A DNA stretch of 64,000 bases from Lacisediminihabitans sp040549525 (GCF_040549525.1 NZ_JBEPTM010000005.1:211163-275162), one strand, 5' to 3'. Shown: positions 52,316 through 61,430, counted from the first letter of the stretch. The notes: generated from the sequence alone by a model not told the origin. A program made the numbers and translations.

Positions 52316-52364
52316 TCGGGAGTAATGGCGACTTTTCCTGCCGCCTAGTCGCATCTACTCCCGA
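52316..52364. repeat. Dispersed palindromic element, copy A
   Basis: TCGGGAGTA (52316-52324) and TACTCCCGA (52356-52364) are 9-bp inverted arms around a 31-bp loop that ends in AGTCGCATC. A second copy at 58389 shares the arms and the AGTCGCATCT-CTCCCGAGT end. Confidence 0.65.
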
Positions 52365-52394
52365 GTGGATCCACACGGCCGCCCGCCACAGCCT

Positions 52395-52424
52395 GCGGAG
52401 AGCCGCGGAGAGCCGCGGAGAGCC
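52395..52424 (+). repeat. GCGGAGAGCC, three perfect tandem copies
   Basis: A 10-bp unit repeated exactly three times directly before the aldo/keto reductase remnant; the truncation breakpoint of that gene lies here. Confidence 0.8.
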
Positions 52425-52428
52425 GCCA

Positions 52429-52755
52429 CGCATCCTCGACCATTGCCGCCTCACAGGGATCACCCTCCAGGCCCGGTCGCCGTTCCAGAAGGGATTCTTC
52501 GACGGGGTATTCCTGGACGACCGGGAGAACTATCCCGAGCCGAATGACGCGATCGATGATCTCGCGATCACCTACGAGGTGCCGGCTGCCGCCATCGCGC
52601 AGGCCTGGATCACGCGTCATCCGGCCCACAGGCAGGTAGTGCTGGGAACGACGAACATCGAGCGGATGCGCGACTCGGCCCTCGGATCCGGCCTGCCTCT
52701 TACGCGGCCGGAGTGGTACCGGCTATTCACGGCTGCCGGTCACGCGCTTCCCTAG
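52429..52755 (+). pseudogene. Aldo/keto reductase C-terminal remnant
   Basis: An open frame with no start reads ILDHCRLTGITLQARSPFQK, then EPNDAIDDLAITYEVPAAAI, AWITRHPAHRQVVLGTT and a closing LTRPEWYRLFTAAGHALP before TAG. This is the C-terminal third of an aldo/keto reductase (the NADPH-binding end). The N-terminal about 200 residues with the catalytic Tyr/Lys/His/Asp are gone. The break falls at a GCGGAGAGCC tandem repeat. The frame is still clean, so decay is recent or the fragment is tolerated. Confidence 0.75.
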
Positions 52756-52800
52756 AAGGGCCCAGCAAGTGCGGTCGGGGGCGGGCGTAAAATTCAGAGG

Positions 52801-54186
52801 GTGATACGTCCAACCCAGACCACTGTCGGCGAGCTCCGGTCCTCCGGACACGTGCAGAAGACGCTTCGCGTCGAGATTCGCGAGAACCTCCTCGCGGCGC
52901 TTCGCGACGGACGTGACCCCTGGCCCGGGTTGCACGGCTTCGAGTCCACGGTGATCCCGCAGCTGGAGCGGGCCCTCATCGCCGGGCATGACATCGTGCT
53001 TCTGGGTGAACGCGGACAGGGCAAAACCCGGCTGCTCCGCACGATGGTCGGACTCCTGGATGAGTGGACCCCGGTGATCGAGGGCTCCGAGCTCGGCGAG
53101 CATCCCTTCGAGCCGATCACGACGGAGAGTCGACGGCGTGCCTCCGAGCTCGGCGACGAGCTGCCGGTGATCTGGCGGGCGCGGGACGAGCGATACGCCG
53201 AGAAGCTCGCCACCCCAGACACCTCCGTCGCCGACCTCATCGGAGACGTCGATCCCATGAAGGTGGCCGAGGGACGGAGCCTCGGAGACCCGGAGACCAT
53301 CCACTTCGGCCTCATCCCGCGCAGCCACCGCGGCATCGTAGCCATCAACGAACTGCCCGACCTCGCCGAGCGCATCCAGGTCGCGATGCTCAATGTGATG
53401 GAGGAGCGGGATATCCAGATCCGCGGCTATGTGCTGAGGCTCCCGCTCGATGTGCTGGTGGTGGCGAGCGCAAACCCCGAGGACTACACCAACCGTGGTC
53501 GCATCATCACCCCGCTGAAGGACCGCTTCGGCGCAGAGATCCGCACGCACTACCCGACGGAGATGGCCGACGAGATCGCGATCATCCGTCAGGAGTCCGA
53601 CCTCGTCGCCGACGTGCCCGACTACCTTGTCGAGATCCTCGCCCGCTTCACCCGCGCGCTGCGCGAGTCGAGCGCGGTCGACCAGCGCAGCGGCGTGAGC
53701 GCCCGCTTCGCCATCGCGGGCGCCGAGACCATCGCCGCGGCGGCGATTCATCGCGCCACGCGCCAGGGCGAGGCGGATGCGGTGGCCCGCCCGGTGGACC
53801 TGGAGACGGCCGTCGACGTGCTCGGCGGCAAGATCGAGTTCGAATCGGGCGAGGAGGGGCGCGAGGACGAGGTGCTCGACCACCTGCTCCGCACCGCGAC
53901 CGCGGAGACGGTGCGCACGCATTTCCGGGGTCTCGACTTCGCCGTGCTGGTCGAGGCCATCGAAAGTGGCGCCATGGTCACCACGGGGGAGCAGGTCACG
54001 GCCCGCGACTTCCTCGCCGGGCTCCCGGCCCTGGGCGAATCGGAACTCTACGACGAGATCTGTGATCGCCTCGGTGGTACCAACGACGGCCAGCGCGCCG
54101 GCGCGATCGAGCTTGCCCTCGAGGGCCTCTACCTGATGCGGCGCATCAGCAAGGAGAGCGGTGGCGGCGAGGTCATCTATGGTTAG
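52801..54186 (+). CDS. AAA ATPase, magnesium-chelatase-ChlI/MoxR-like
   Basis: 461-aa ATPase. Walker A LLGERGQGKTRLL near residue 70, a Walker B-like RGIVAINELPDLAERI (Asn-Glu in place of Asp-Glu), VASANPEDYTNRGRIITPLK (sensor-1) and the arginine region LKDRFGAEIRTHYP. The C-terminal lid and a long helical tail follow. It is paired with the VWA protein gene 6 bp downstream, the MoxR-VWA or BchI-BchD arrangement, in which the ATPase remodels or inserts cofactor into a target. There is no tetrapyrrole biosynthesis gene here, so true Mg-chelatase activity is unlikely. GTG start. Confidence 0.85.
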   Translation: MIRPTQTTVGELRSSGHVQKTLRVEIRENLLAALRDGRDPWPGLHGFESTVIPQLERALIAGHDIVLLGERGQGKTRLLRTMVGLLDEWTPVIEGSELGEHPFEPITTESRRRASELGDELPVIWRARDERYAEKLATPDTSVADLIGDVDPMKVAEGRSLGDPETIHFGLIPRSHRGIVAINELPDLAERIQVAMLNVMEERDIQIRGYVLRLPLDVLVVASANPEDYTNRGRIITPLKDRFGAEIRTHYPTEMADEIAIIRQESDLVADVPDYLVEILARFTRALRESSAVDQRSGVSARFAIAGAETIAAAAIHRATRQGEADAVARPVDLETAVDVLGGKIEFESGEEGREDEVLDHLLRTATAETVRTHFRGLDFAVLVEAIESGAMVTTGEQVTARDFLAGLPALGESELYDEICDRLGGTNDGQRAGAIELALEGLYLMRRISKESGGGEVIYG

Positions 54187-54191
54187 CCCGA

Positions 54192-56258
54192 TTGTCGTCA
54201 GCGACCACCGTGGTTAGGGCCAATCGTCGACTCCTCCGTGCCCGCTACGGCCGGTACGACGGCGGGCCGGATCCGCTCGCCGCGCCGGTCGACCTGACCG
54301 AGGCTCTCGATGCCATCGGTGAGGAGGTGATGGCCGGCTCATCGCCCGAGCGGGCGATGCGGGAGTTTCTGCGCCGGGGCGGAGCCGACCGGGCCGGTCT
54401 GGACGACCTCGCCCGCCGGGTCGCCGAGCGCCGACGAGACCTCACCCGCAAGCACAACCTCGACGGCACGCTGCAGCAGGTGAAGGAACTCCTCGAGAAG
54501 GCGGTCCTGGCTGAACGCAAACAGCTCGCCAGGGACACCGAGATGGACGACGGCGATCGGATGCTGGCCGAGATGCAGCTCGACGCATTGCCCGCCTCCC
54601 CGGCCGCAGCGGTGAGCGAGCTTGGCGCCTACGACTGGAAGAGCAGCGAGGCCCGCGCCGATTTCGAGAAGATCAAAGACCTGCTGGGTCGCGAGATGCT
54701 CGACCAGCGTTTCGCCGGCATGAAGGATGCTCTCGAGAACGCCACCGACGAGGACCGCGCCGCCATCACCGACATGATGACCGACCTCAATGCCCTGCTC
54801 GACGCCCACGCTCGAGGCGAAGACACGCCGGAGCAGTTCGACGAGTTCATGCGGAAGCACGGCGACTACTTTCCCGACAACCCCACCACCATCGACGAAC
54901 TGCTCGACTCGCTCGCCCAGCGCGCCGCCGCCGCTCAGCGTATGCGCAATTCGATGAGCCAGGAGCAGCGGGATGAACTCGACGCCCTCGCTCAGCAGGC
55001 CTTCGGGTCGCCGCAACTGATGCAGTCCCTCTCGCAGCTCGACGGCACGCTGCGGGCGTTGCGTCCCGGTGAGAACTGGGGCGGATCGGAACAGCTGGAC
55101 GGGCAACAGGGACTCGGCCTCGGTGACGGCACGGGCGTATTCCAGGACATCGCCGAGCTCGATGCCCTGTCCGACCAGCTGTCCCAGTCCTACGACGGTT
55201 CGCGAATGGACGACCTCGACCTGGATGCCCTGTCGCGCCAGCTCGGGGACGAGGCCGCCGTCGATGCGCGCACCCTCCAGCAGCTCGAGAAGGCACTCCG
55301 CGACTCCGGAACACTCAAACGGGGCTCCGACGGCCAACTCAAGCTCACCCCCAAGGCGATGCGTCAGCTCGGAAAGGCGTTGCTGCGGGATGTCGCCGGA
55401 CGCCTGTCCGGGCGTCAGGGCAACCGCGACCTCCGCCAGGCCGGCGCCGCGGGGGAGCGCTCCGGCGCCACCAGGGAGTGGGCCTTCGGCGATACCGAGG
55501 CCTGGGATGTCACCCGCACGATCACCAACGCACTGACCCGCACCGCGGGCGAGGGCGGCGACACCACGGCCGGCATCCGCATCGAGATCGGAGACGTCGA
55601 AGTTCAGGAGACCGAGGCTCGCACCCAGGCCTGCGTCGCCCTGCTTGTCGACACGTCATTCTCGATGGCCATGGATGGGCGATGGGTGCCGATGAAGCGC
55701 ACGGCCCTCGCGCTCCATTCGCTCATCACCAGCCGATTCCGCGGCGACGACCTGCAACTCATCGCCTTCGGTCGCCATGCCGAGGTGATGGATATCGAGC
55801 AGCTCACCGGCCTCGACGCCCAGTATGACAAGGGCACCAACCTCCATCACGCCCTCCTCCTCGCGAACCGGCACTTCCGTAAGCATCCGAACGCGCAACC
55901 GGTGTTGCTCATCGTGACCGACGGAGAACCGACCTCGCACCTCGAGGCGAGCGGCGACGTGTTCTTCAGTTACCCGCCGCATCCGGTGACGGTCGCTGTG
56001 GCGGTGCGGGAGCTCGACAATTCGATGCGACTCGGGGCCCAGACGACGTTCTTCCGCCTCGGCGAAGACCCCGGTCTCGCCCGGTTCATCGATTCGATGG
56101 CCAAGCGGGTCGGCGGCAGGGTGGTTGCTCCCGAGCTCGACGATCTCGGTGCCGCGGTCGTGAGCTCCTACCTCGGCTCACGAGGATCCGGCGGATCGGC
56201 CGGCGCCGGCGAGGACTTCGACGGGATGTTCGGTCGCGGATGGGGGCGTTGGGGCTGA
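54192..56258 (+). CDS. VWA-domain protein paired with AAA ATPase
   Basis: 688-aa soluble protein. The N-terminal 430 residues are largely helical and highly charged (coiled-coil-like Gln/Leu/Asp-rich stretches around 80-400). The VWA domain is C-terminal (about 470-650), with the MIDAS motif VDTSFSMAMDG (DxSxS), the Thr in DKGTNLHH and Asp in LLIVTDGEP. The Gly-rich tail ends DFDGMFGRGWGRWG. The start is TTG 54192 or GTG 54213. The MIDAS residues are intact, so metal-dependent partner binding is expected. It works with the upstream ATPase as chaperone/adaptor; the target is unknown. Confidence 0.87.
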   Translation: MSSATTVVRANRRLLRARYGRYDGGPDPLAAPVDLTEALDAIGEEVMAGSSPERAMREFLRRGGADRAGLDDLARRVAERRRDLTRKHNLDGTLQQVKELLEKAVLAERKQLARDTEMDDGDRMLAEMQLDALPASPAAAVSELGAYDWKSSEARADFEKIKDLLGREMLDQRFAGMKDALENATDEDRAAITDMMTDLNALLDAHARGEDTPEQFDEFMRKHGDYFPDNPTTIDELLDSLAQRAAAAQRMRNSMSQEQRDELDALAQQAFGSPQLMQSLSQLDGTLRALRPGENWGGSEQLDGQQGLGLGDGTGVFQDIAELDALSDQLSQSYDGSRMDDLDLDALSRQLGDEAAVDARTLQQLEKALRDSGTLKRGSDGQLKLTPKAMRQLGKALLRDVAGRLSGRQGNRDLRQAGAAGERSGATREWAFGDTEAWDVTRTITNALTRTAGEGGDTTAGIRIEIGDVEVQETEARTQACVALLVDTSFSMAMDGRWVPMKRTALALHSLITSRFRGDDLQLIAFGRHAEVMDIEQLTGLDAQYDKGTNLHHALLLANRHFRKHPNAQPVLLIVTDGEPTSHLEASGDVFFSYPPHPVTVAVAVRELDNSMRLGAQTTFFRLGEDPGLARFIDSMAKRVGGRVVAPELDDLGAAVVSSYLGSRGSGGSAGAGEDFDGMFGRGWGRWG

Positions 56259-56271
56259 CCCAACGCTCCGG

Positions 56272-57039
56272 CTAGAAGAGCGGCCAGGGCATGGCGGGCA
56301 TCTCGCCGCGCGGCGCCGGAAATCGCCCCTTGGCGAGAAGCCGGGTGCATCGGCCGGCGAGGGCCGCCAGTTCCTCGGCGGTGATCAGTGGGGCCAAGGC
56401 CGCTCCGAGGTCCCCGGCGAGAGCCGATCGAACGCGATCGATGCCCGCGAGCTCCTCGGGATCGAGCTCTTCGCCAAGCCATCCCCACAGCACCGTCCGC
56501 AGCTTGTGCTGCTGATGGAAGGTGAGCCCGTGGTCAACCCCGTGGCGATGTCCGTCCGCCATCGCGAGCACGTGAGCGCCCTTGCGATCGGCGTTGTTCA
56601 CGACGATGTCGAAGACGGCCATCCGTCGCAGGGCCGGGGAGTCCTCGTGCACGAGCGTCACCGGCCGGTCCGCGTGATCCGTGCCGTCGAAGACTCGACG
56701 CCAGCCCTGGTCGGGCACGGCTTCAGTCGCCATCAGGTCCACGGCATCCTGCCCGGGATCGACGTCCTGCCAGAGCTGCACCATCCCGGTGCCGAGCGGA
56801 CCGTCGCGGAGCCAGGTGCGCGGCACGACACTCCAACCGAAGGCCTCGGACACCAGATAGGCCGCCACCTCCCGGCTCGCGAGATCCCCGTCGGGGAAGT
56901 CCCACAGCGGGCGTTCACCGCCGATGGGCTTGTAGACCACGGGGATACCGTCCAGCTGCGCGAGGAAGGTCGCGTTCGACGCGGTCCTGATGCGCCCCGT
57001 GAGTTCGAGCTCACCATGCTGGAGGTCGGCAGCGGCCAT
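56272..57039 (-). CDS. SCO1664-family protein
   Basis: 255-aa protein of the SCO1664 family, with a PI3/PI4-kinase-like or HipA-like fold suspected. Marks: FLAQLDGIPVVYKPIGGERP, PLWDFPDGDLASREVAAYLV, TGMVQLWQDVD, and the active-site-like DIVVNNADRKGAHVL with the DHGLTF metal motif. The Lys in VVYKPIGG and Asp/Asn in the NNADRK loop resemble ATP-grasp/kinase residues. It stands in the conserved actinobacterial trio with DUF3090 and a phosphoglycerate-mutase-like protein (2 bp after DUF3090). The function is not established. ATG 57039 is the start. Confidence 0.9.
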   Translation of the reverse strand: MAAADLQHGELELTGRIRTASNATFLAQLDGIPVVYKPIGGERPLWDFPDGDLASREVAAYLVSEAFGWSVVPRTWLRDGPLGTGMVQLWQDVDPGQDAVDLMATEAVPDQGWRRVFDGTDHADRPVTLVHEDSPALRRMAVFDIVVNNADRKGAHVLAMADGHRHGVDHGLTFHQQHKLRTVLWGWLGEELDPEELAGIDRVRSALAGDLGAALAPLITAEELAALAGRCTRLLAKGRFPAPRGEMPAMPWPLF

Positions 57040-57041
57040 TG

Positions 57042-57605
57042 TCAGAGATCGCCGGGAAGCGTGTGGACGTGCCCGTCCGGGTCGATCGGCGACCCGCACA
57101 CCGAGCAGATAGGGCGACCGGCACCCACAACCTCGAGGGTTCGCTTCGCAAACGCCCGGGCCGTGCCGACCGGGATCCGCACCATCAGCATCTCCGCCGG
57201 TTCTACCTCAGCGGGCTCCGGGTCGAAGGGGCTCGAATCGTCGTCCTCGGTCACCACGAGGGGGTACGCCTCGATCACGATCTGGGCGGTCGAAGGGTCC
57301 CAACCCAGGCTCATCACCCCGGTGCGGAACTCCGCATCCACGGGCTGCTCGAGCGGATCGTTGTCGACGAGCTCGATGGGAGTCTCCGCCGGCACGCTCA
57401 CCGGGTTGCCCTCCGCGTTCATCAGCTCGTCGAGGATCTCCTCGATCTTCTCGGCGAGGAGTGCGGACTGCTCCTTCTCGATCCCGACGCTGACCACTCG
57501 TCTCCCGGCCCGGGCCTGAAGGTAGAAGGTGCGTGCACCGGGTTCACCGACGGTGCCGACGACAACCCGATCGGGCCAGTCGAAACCGTGAACGATGGTT
57601 GGCAT
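57042..57605 (-). CDS. DUF3090-family protein
   Basis: 187-aa protein of the DUF3090 (PF11290) family. The N-terminus reads PTIVHGFDWPDRVVVGTVGE, a conserved opening, followed by TFYLQARAGRRVVSVGIEKE. The C-terminus has paired cysteines (GRPICSVCGSPIDPDGH), a probable metal site. It is located between the phosphatase-like and SCO1664 genes with 9-bp and 2-bp gaps. ATG 57605 has AGGA upstream; GTG 57611 is an alternative. Its job is unknown; the trio is conserved near mycothiol genes in actinobacteria, but no mshC is visible here. Confidence 0.9.
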   Translation of the reverse strand: MPTIVHGFDWPDRVVVGTVGEPGARTFYLQARAGRRVVSVGIEKEQSALLAEKIEEILDELMNAEGNPVSVPAETPIELVDNDPLEQPVDAEFRTGVMSLGWDPSTAQIVIEAYPLVVTEDDDSSPFDPEPAEVEPAEMLMVRIPVGTARAFAKRTLEVVGAGRPICSVCGSPIDPDGHVHTLPGDL

Positions 57606-57614
57606 ACCCACATC

Positions 57615-58325
57615 CTACGAGGGGGATGTGGGTGCTTCCTCAGCGTTGCCTGCGCCGCCGCCCACCGGTGCGTCCCCGACCGGGGCGACGGCACGAAGCC
57701 AGGAGAGGTCGCCTGAATCGGTATTGGTGCCGATGACCTCGGGTCGACGCATCCCGTACCGCACGATCGAAACGGATGCCGGGCCCACGCTGATCCGCTG
57801 GAACAGGTCGAGGTGCATACCGAGGGCGTCCGCCAGGATCGACTTGATGATGTCGCCATGACTCACCGCCACCCACACGGCGCCGGGACCATGCTGCGAT
57901 TCGAACGCCGCGTCGTGATGCCGAATCGCGGCCACGGACCGTGCCTGCATCGTCGCCATCGATTCGCCACCCGGAAATATTGCCGCCGAGGGGTGGGACT
58001 GCACCACGGACCAGAGCGGCTCGGAGGCGAGGTCCTTGAGGGCCTTCCCCTGCCATTCGCCGTAGTCGCACTCGGTGATCCCTTTGTCCAGCACGATCCC
58101 AGCGAGGTCGGTCTGGTGGGCGAGGATCGCCTGCGCCGTCTGCCGGCAGCGCTCGAGGGGACTCGAGACGACCCCGACGAGGGGAACCGCAGCAAGGCGC
58201 GTCCCGACCCGTGCCGCCTGTTCACGCCCGAGGTCGTCGAGTCGCACCCCGGCGGCGCGGCCCGCGAGCACGCCGGCGACATTCGCGGTGGTGCGACCGT
58301 GTCGCACGAGGATCACTGTGGCCAT
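57615..58325 (-). CDS. Histidine phosphatase (MSMEG_4193-type phosphomutase-like)
   Basis: 236-aa enzyme of the phosphoglycerate-mutase superfamily. The catalytic motif is VILVRHGRTTAN (RHG with nucleophile His), with the second Arg in VVSSPLERCRQTA, Glu in TECDYGEWQGK, and the second His in WVAVSHGDIIKS. ATG 58325 has GAGGG just upstream. The C-terminal 25 residues are Gly/Ala/Pro-rich and probably disordered. The trio with DUF3090 and SCO1664 runs tightly. It probably removes phosphate from a small metabolite. Confidence 0.9.
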   Translation of the reverse strand: MATVILVRHGRTTANVAGVLAGRAAGVRLDDLGREQAARVGTRLAAVPLVGVVSSPLERCRQTAQAILAHQTDLAGIVLDKGITECDYGEWQGKALKDLASEPLWSVVQSHPSAAIFPGGESMATMQARSVAAIRHHDAAFESQHGPGAVWVAVSHGDIIKSILADALGMHLDLFQRISVGPASVSIVRYGMRRPEVIGTNTDSGDLSWLRAVAPVGDAPVGGGAGNAEEAPTSPS

Positions 58326-58388
58326 GCCCTCAAGCCTAGACATCGTCCCCGGGCGGGCTGACCCGTCGACGCCCGATGCCGCCTCGAG

Positions 58389-58437
58389 TCGGGAGTTGTT
58401 GCGGGTTGCGCCGAAGCGAAGTCGCATCTTCTCCCGA
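58389..58437. repeat. Dispersed palindromic element, copy B
   Basis: TCGGGAG (58389-58395) and CTCCCGA (58431-58437) are inverted arms; the right side reads AAGTCGCATCTTCTCCCGAG as in copy A at 52316. It lies between the phosphatase-like gene and the 3' end of the PNPOx gene. Confidence 0.6.
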
Positions 58438-58450
58438 GTCGATCGAACTG

Positions 58451-58897
58451 CTAGAACCGTCCGATCGGCAGGCGATGCTCGAACAGTCGCCCACGCAGTG
58501 AATCAGGGGTGATTCGAACGTAGACAAAGGTCTGAATCGGCACCCACGGCGGCAGCGCATCGAGCTCCTGGTCGGTCAGGGTGGGATCGATATCCAGGTG
58601 GACTGCGTGGCCCTTCAGCACGACACTCCAGACACCGCCGTCTGTCTCGGCATCCACCTCGAAGACAACGTGCCGATTGTGGGTGAGCTCGCGAAGTTTC
58701 GACCCCTCGGCGGTGCGGAAGAGGATCGTCTCGCCGTCGCAGAGATAGTTGACCGGATAGATGTCCGGACGGTCCCCCTCGCTCAGCCCCAGGTGCCCGA
58801 AGTTCCGGCCCCGCAGCAGATCCCAGCTCGCGGCGTCGGACAGCTCCTCGACAGTTCCCTGAGGCGACCAGCCGTCTTCCGTTGTGTCATGGGACAT
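58451..58897 (-). CDS. PNPOx-like flavin-binding protein, second copy
   Basis: 148-aa split-barrel protein, closely like the one at 42439. Marks: LLRGRNFGHLGLSEG, IYPVNYLCDGETILFRTAEG, SVVLKGHAVHLDI and WVPIQTFVYVRITP. ATG 58897 overlaps the dehydrogenase stop by 11 bp and so is coupled to it. It likely binds FMN or F420 and acts as a reductase or oxidase. The presence of two such proteins, each next to a DosR-like-controlled operon, suggests a common function in that programme. Confidence 0.87.
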   Translation of the reverse strand: MSHDTTEDGWSPQGTVEELSDAASWDLLRGRNFGHLGLSEGDRPDIYPVNYLCDGETILFRTAEGSKLRELTHNRHVVFEVDAETDGGVWSVVLKGHAVHLDIDPTLTDQELDALPPWVPIQTFVYVRITPDSLRGRLFEHRLPIGRF

Positions 58898-59960
58898 CGG
58901 ATACCTCGGGGCTGACGATGATCTTGACCGCGGTCTCCTTGTGATTGATGAGGGTGTCGAATCCTTCGTCGATGAGCCGGTCGAGGGTGATGCGGCCGGT
59001 GATGAACGGTGCGAGATCCACCTTGCCGGCCTGCACCAGGGCGATCGTCGCGGGGTGGTCGTCGACATAGGCGATGGTGCCTCGCAAGTCGATCTCCTTG
59101 AGCACGAGCTTCTGCATGTCGATGGTGGCCGGTTTGCTCCAGATGGACACGTTGACGATCACGCCGGCGGGCTTCACCAGGTCGAAGAGCTGGTCGAGCA
59201 CCGCGTTGACACTGGTGCACTCGAACGCGACATCCGCTCCGACGCCGTCGGTCAGCGCCATCACCCGAGCGACCACATCGTCCGTCGTCGGGTCGATCAC
59301 GTGATGCGCGACCCCGGTCGAAATGGCCTTCGCCTTACGCGCGGCACTCGGCTCGGACATGATCACCGTGATCCCCTCGGCCTTGAGCACGGCGGCGAGG
59401 AGGAGCCCGATCGGTCCGGCACCCCCGACGAAGGCGACGTCGCCGGCTTTCGCGCCGCTGCGCACGAAGGCATGGTGCCCTACCGACAGTGGCTCGATAA
59501 GGGCGGCCTGGTCAAGGGGGATGTCGCCGATCGGATGCACCCACCGTCGATCCACGACGATCTTCTCGCTCAGTCCGCCGCCGCCTCCGGCGAGACCGAT
59601 GAAGCCCATCTTCGTGCAGAGGTTGTAGTTGCCCGCTCTGCACGGTGCGCACTCACCGCAGACGAAATACGGTTCGACGACGACGTTCTCTCCCACGCTG
59701 AGGTCGGTGACCCCGTCTCCGAGGGCGGAGATCGTTCCGGAGAACTCATGGCCCATCGTCACGGGCTCCTGCTCGTGTGTCAGAGGATGGGGGTGACCAG
59801 CGGGTGGAATGAAGAGGGGTCCCTCGAGGTACTCGTGCAGGTCGGTGCCGCAGATGCCGCACCACGCGACGTCGATGGCGACCGCTCCCGCTCTCAGCTC
59901 CGGTTCTGGGATGTCGTCGATGCGAATGTCTTTGCGTCCGTGGAAACGTGCGGCTTTCAT
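58887..59960 (-). CDS. 2,3-butanediol dehydrogenase-like zinc alcohol dehydrogenase
   Basis: 357-aa MDR-family dehydrogenase. Catalytic zinc ligands: Cys37 (WCGICGTDLHEY) and the MGHEFSG His-Glu, plus the structural-zinc cluster CGECAPCRAGNYNLC. NAD(P) site: VGGAGPIGLLLAAVL. ELEGPLFIP is typical of butanediol/sorbitol dehydrogenases, so 2,3-butanediol or acetoin interconversion is the most likely reaction. It starts 48 bp after pntB with the same orientation and is the fourth gene of that operon. It would reoxidise NADH by reducing acetoin/diacetyl. Confidence 0.9.
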   Translation of the reverse strand: MKAARFHGRKDIRIDDIPEPELRAGAVAIDVAWCGICGTDLHEYLEGPLFIPPAGHPHPLTHEQEPVTMGHEFSGTISALGDGVTDLSVGENVVVEPYFVCGECAPCRAGNYNLCTKMGFIGLAGGGGGLSEKIVVDRRWVHPIGDIPLDQAALIEPLSVGHHAFVRSGAKAGDVAFVGGAGPIGLLLAAVLKAEGITVIMSEPSAARKAKAISTGVAHHVIDPTTDDVVARVMALTDGVGADVAFECTSVNAVLDQLFDLVKPAGVIVNVSIWSKPATIDMQKLVLKEIDLRGTIAYVDDHPATIALVQAGKVDLAPFITGRITLDRLIDEGFDTLINHKETAVKIIVSPEVSDVP

Positions 59961-60008
59961 GAAAATCTGCTTTCTCTTGCGATGATGTCGTCGTGAACGT
60001 GAGGTGGA

Positions 60009-61430
60009 TCAGGCGGTGACGTACTCCTTCACCGCCGTCGTGATATCGGCCAGGCCTTTCTTCGCGTCGGCGAAGAACATGCCGGTCTTCGGGTCGGTGA
60101 ACAGCGGATTGGTGATGCCCGCATAGCCCGGACGCATCGACCGCTTGAGCACCACTACCGACTTGGCGTGGTCGACATCGAGGATCGGCATCCCGGAGAC
60201 TGCATTGCCAGGCTTCCTCGCGTCGGGGTTGCAGACGTCGTTAGCGCCGACGATGAGCGCGACATCGCAGTTGCCGAAGGCCGCGTTGGCCTCGTCGAGC
60301 TGCAGCATCTGCTCGTACGGCACATTCGCTTCCGCGAGCAGCACGTTCATGTGGCCCGGCATGCGCCCGGCAACGGGGTGGATCGCGTACTTTACGTCGA
60401 TCCCGTGATCGGTGAGCAACTTGGCGAGCTCCGCGACCTCGTGCTGGGCCTGCGCGGCAGCGAGCCCATAACCGGGCGCGATGATCACGTGCTGGGCGTA
60501 GGCGAGCTGGATGGCGACATCATCGGCGGTGAGTTCACGCACGTTCGTGAGATCGGCCGCGGCGGCTCCGCCCGCGGTCGCTGTGTCACCGGTGCCGAAT
60601 CCCCCCAGGATGATCGCCCCGACCGAACGGTTCATCGCCTTGGCCATCTGCAGGGTGAGGATGGTGCCGGCTGCGCCGACGAGGGCACCGGCGATGATGA
60701 GCGCCTGGTTGTCGATCGCGAAGCCGGCCATGGCGACGGCCAGCCCGGTGAATGCGTTGAGAAGAGAGACGATGACCGGGGCATCCGCCCCGCCGATCGG
60801 GAGCACCATGAGCACGCCGAACACGAGGGAGGCGACCATGATGACCAGCAGGATCAGCAGGTTCGGCGGCATGATGAGCAGCAGCACACCCGCGCCGACC
60901 GCGATGAGGGCGACGATCACATTCAGCACTCGCGCACCCGGGAACGTGAGCGGCTTGCCGGAGATGATGCCCTGGAGCTTGCCCGCCGCGATGAGCGAAC
61001 CGGAGAAGGTGATCGAGCCGATGAGCACATCGAGCACGATCGGAATCGAAACCGTGAGGTCGAGGGATGCCCGACTCAGGTTGGCGACGAAGTCCGCGAA
61101 AGCCACGGCCGCTGCGGCCCCACCTCCGACGGCGTTGAAGACGCTGACCAGTTGCGGGATGGCGGTCATCTTCACCGTGCGCGCCCGGATGACCCCGTAG
61201 CTCGCGCCGACTGCTGCCCCGAACACGAGGGCACCCCAACCGATCACGTTGCCGCCGAAGTCGACGAGGGCGAACACGATGGTCGTCAGTACGGCGATGG
61301 CCATACCTCCGGCGGAGATCAGGTTGCCCTGCCGGGCCGTGGAGGGAGCGCGCATCTTGTGCAGCCCGACGACGAAGAGTGTCGCCGCGCCCAGATAGAA
61401 GGTTCCGACGAGGAATTCGAACATGCTCAT
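60009..61430 (-). CDS. pntB: NAD(P) transhydrogenase subunit beta
   Basis: 473-aa proton-pumping transhydrogenase subunit. The N-terminal half holds about 8 membrane helices; the C-terminal half is the NADP(H)-binding dIII domain, with the conserved VIIAPGYGLAAAQAQHEV, HPVAGRMPGHMNVLLAEANV and NDVCNPDARK. It works with PntAA/PntAB to transfer hydride from NADH to NADP+ driven by proton entry. It overlaps pntAB by 4 bp (ATGA). Length and motifs are standard. Confidence 0.95.
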   Translation of the reverse strand: MSMFEFLVGTFYLGAATLFVVGLHKMRAPSTARQGNLISAGGMAIAVLTTIVFALVDFGGNVIGWGALVFGAAVGASYGVIRARTVKMTAIPQLVSVFNAVGGGAAAAVAFADFVANLSRASLDLTVSIPIVLDVLIGSITFSGSLIAAGKLQGIISGKPLTFPGARVLNVIVALIAVGAGVLLLIMPPNLLILLVIMVASLVFGVLMVLPIGGADAPVIVSLLNAFTGLAVAMAGFAIDNQALIIAGALVGAAGTILTLQMAKAMNRSVGAIILGGFGTGDTATAGGAAAADLTNVRELTADDVAIQLAYAQHVIIAPGYGLAAAQAQHEVAELAKLLTDHGIDVKYAIHPVAGRMPGHMNVLLAEANVPYEQMLQLDEANAAFGNCDVALIVGANDVCNPDARKPGNAVSGMPILDVDHAKSVVVLKRSMRPGYAGITNPLFTDPKTGMFFADAKKGLADITTAVKEYVTA

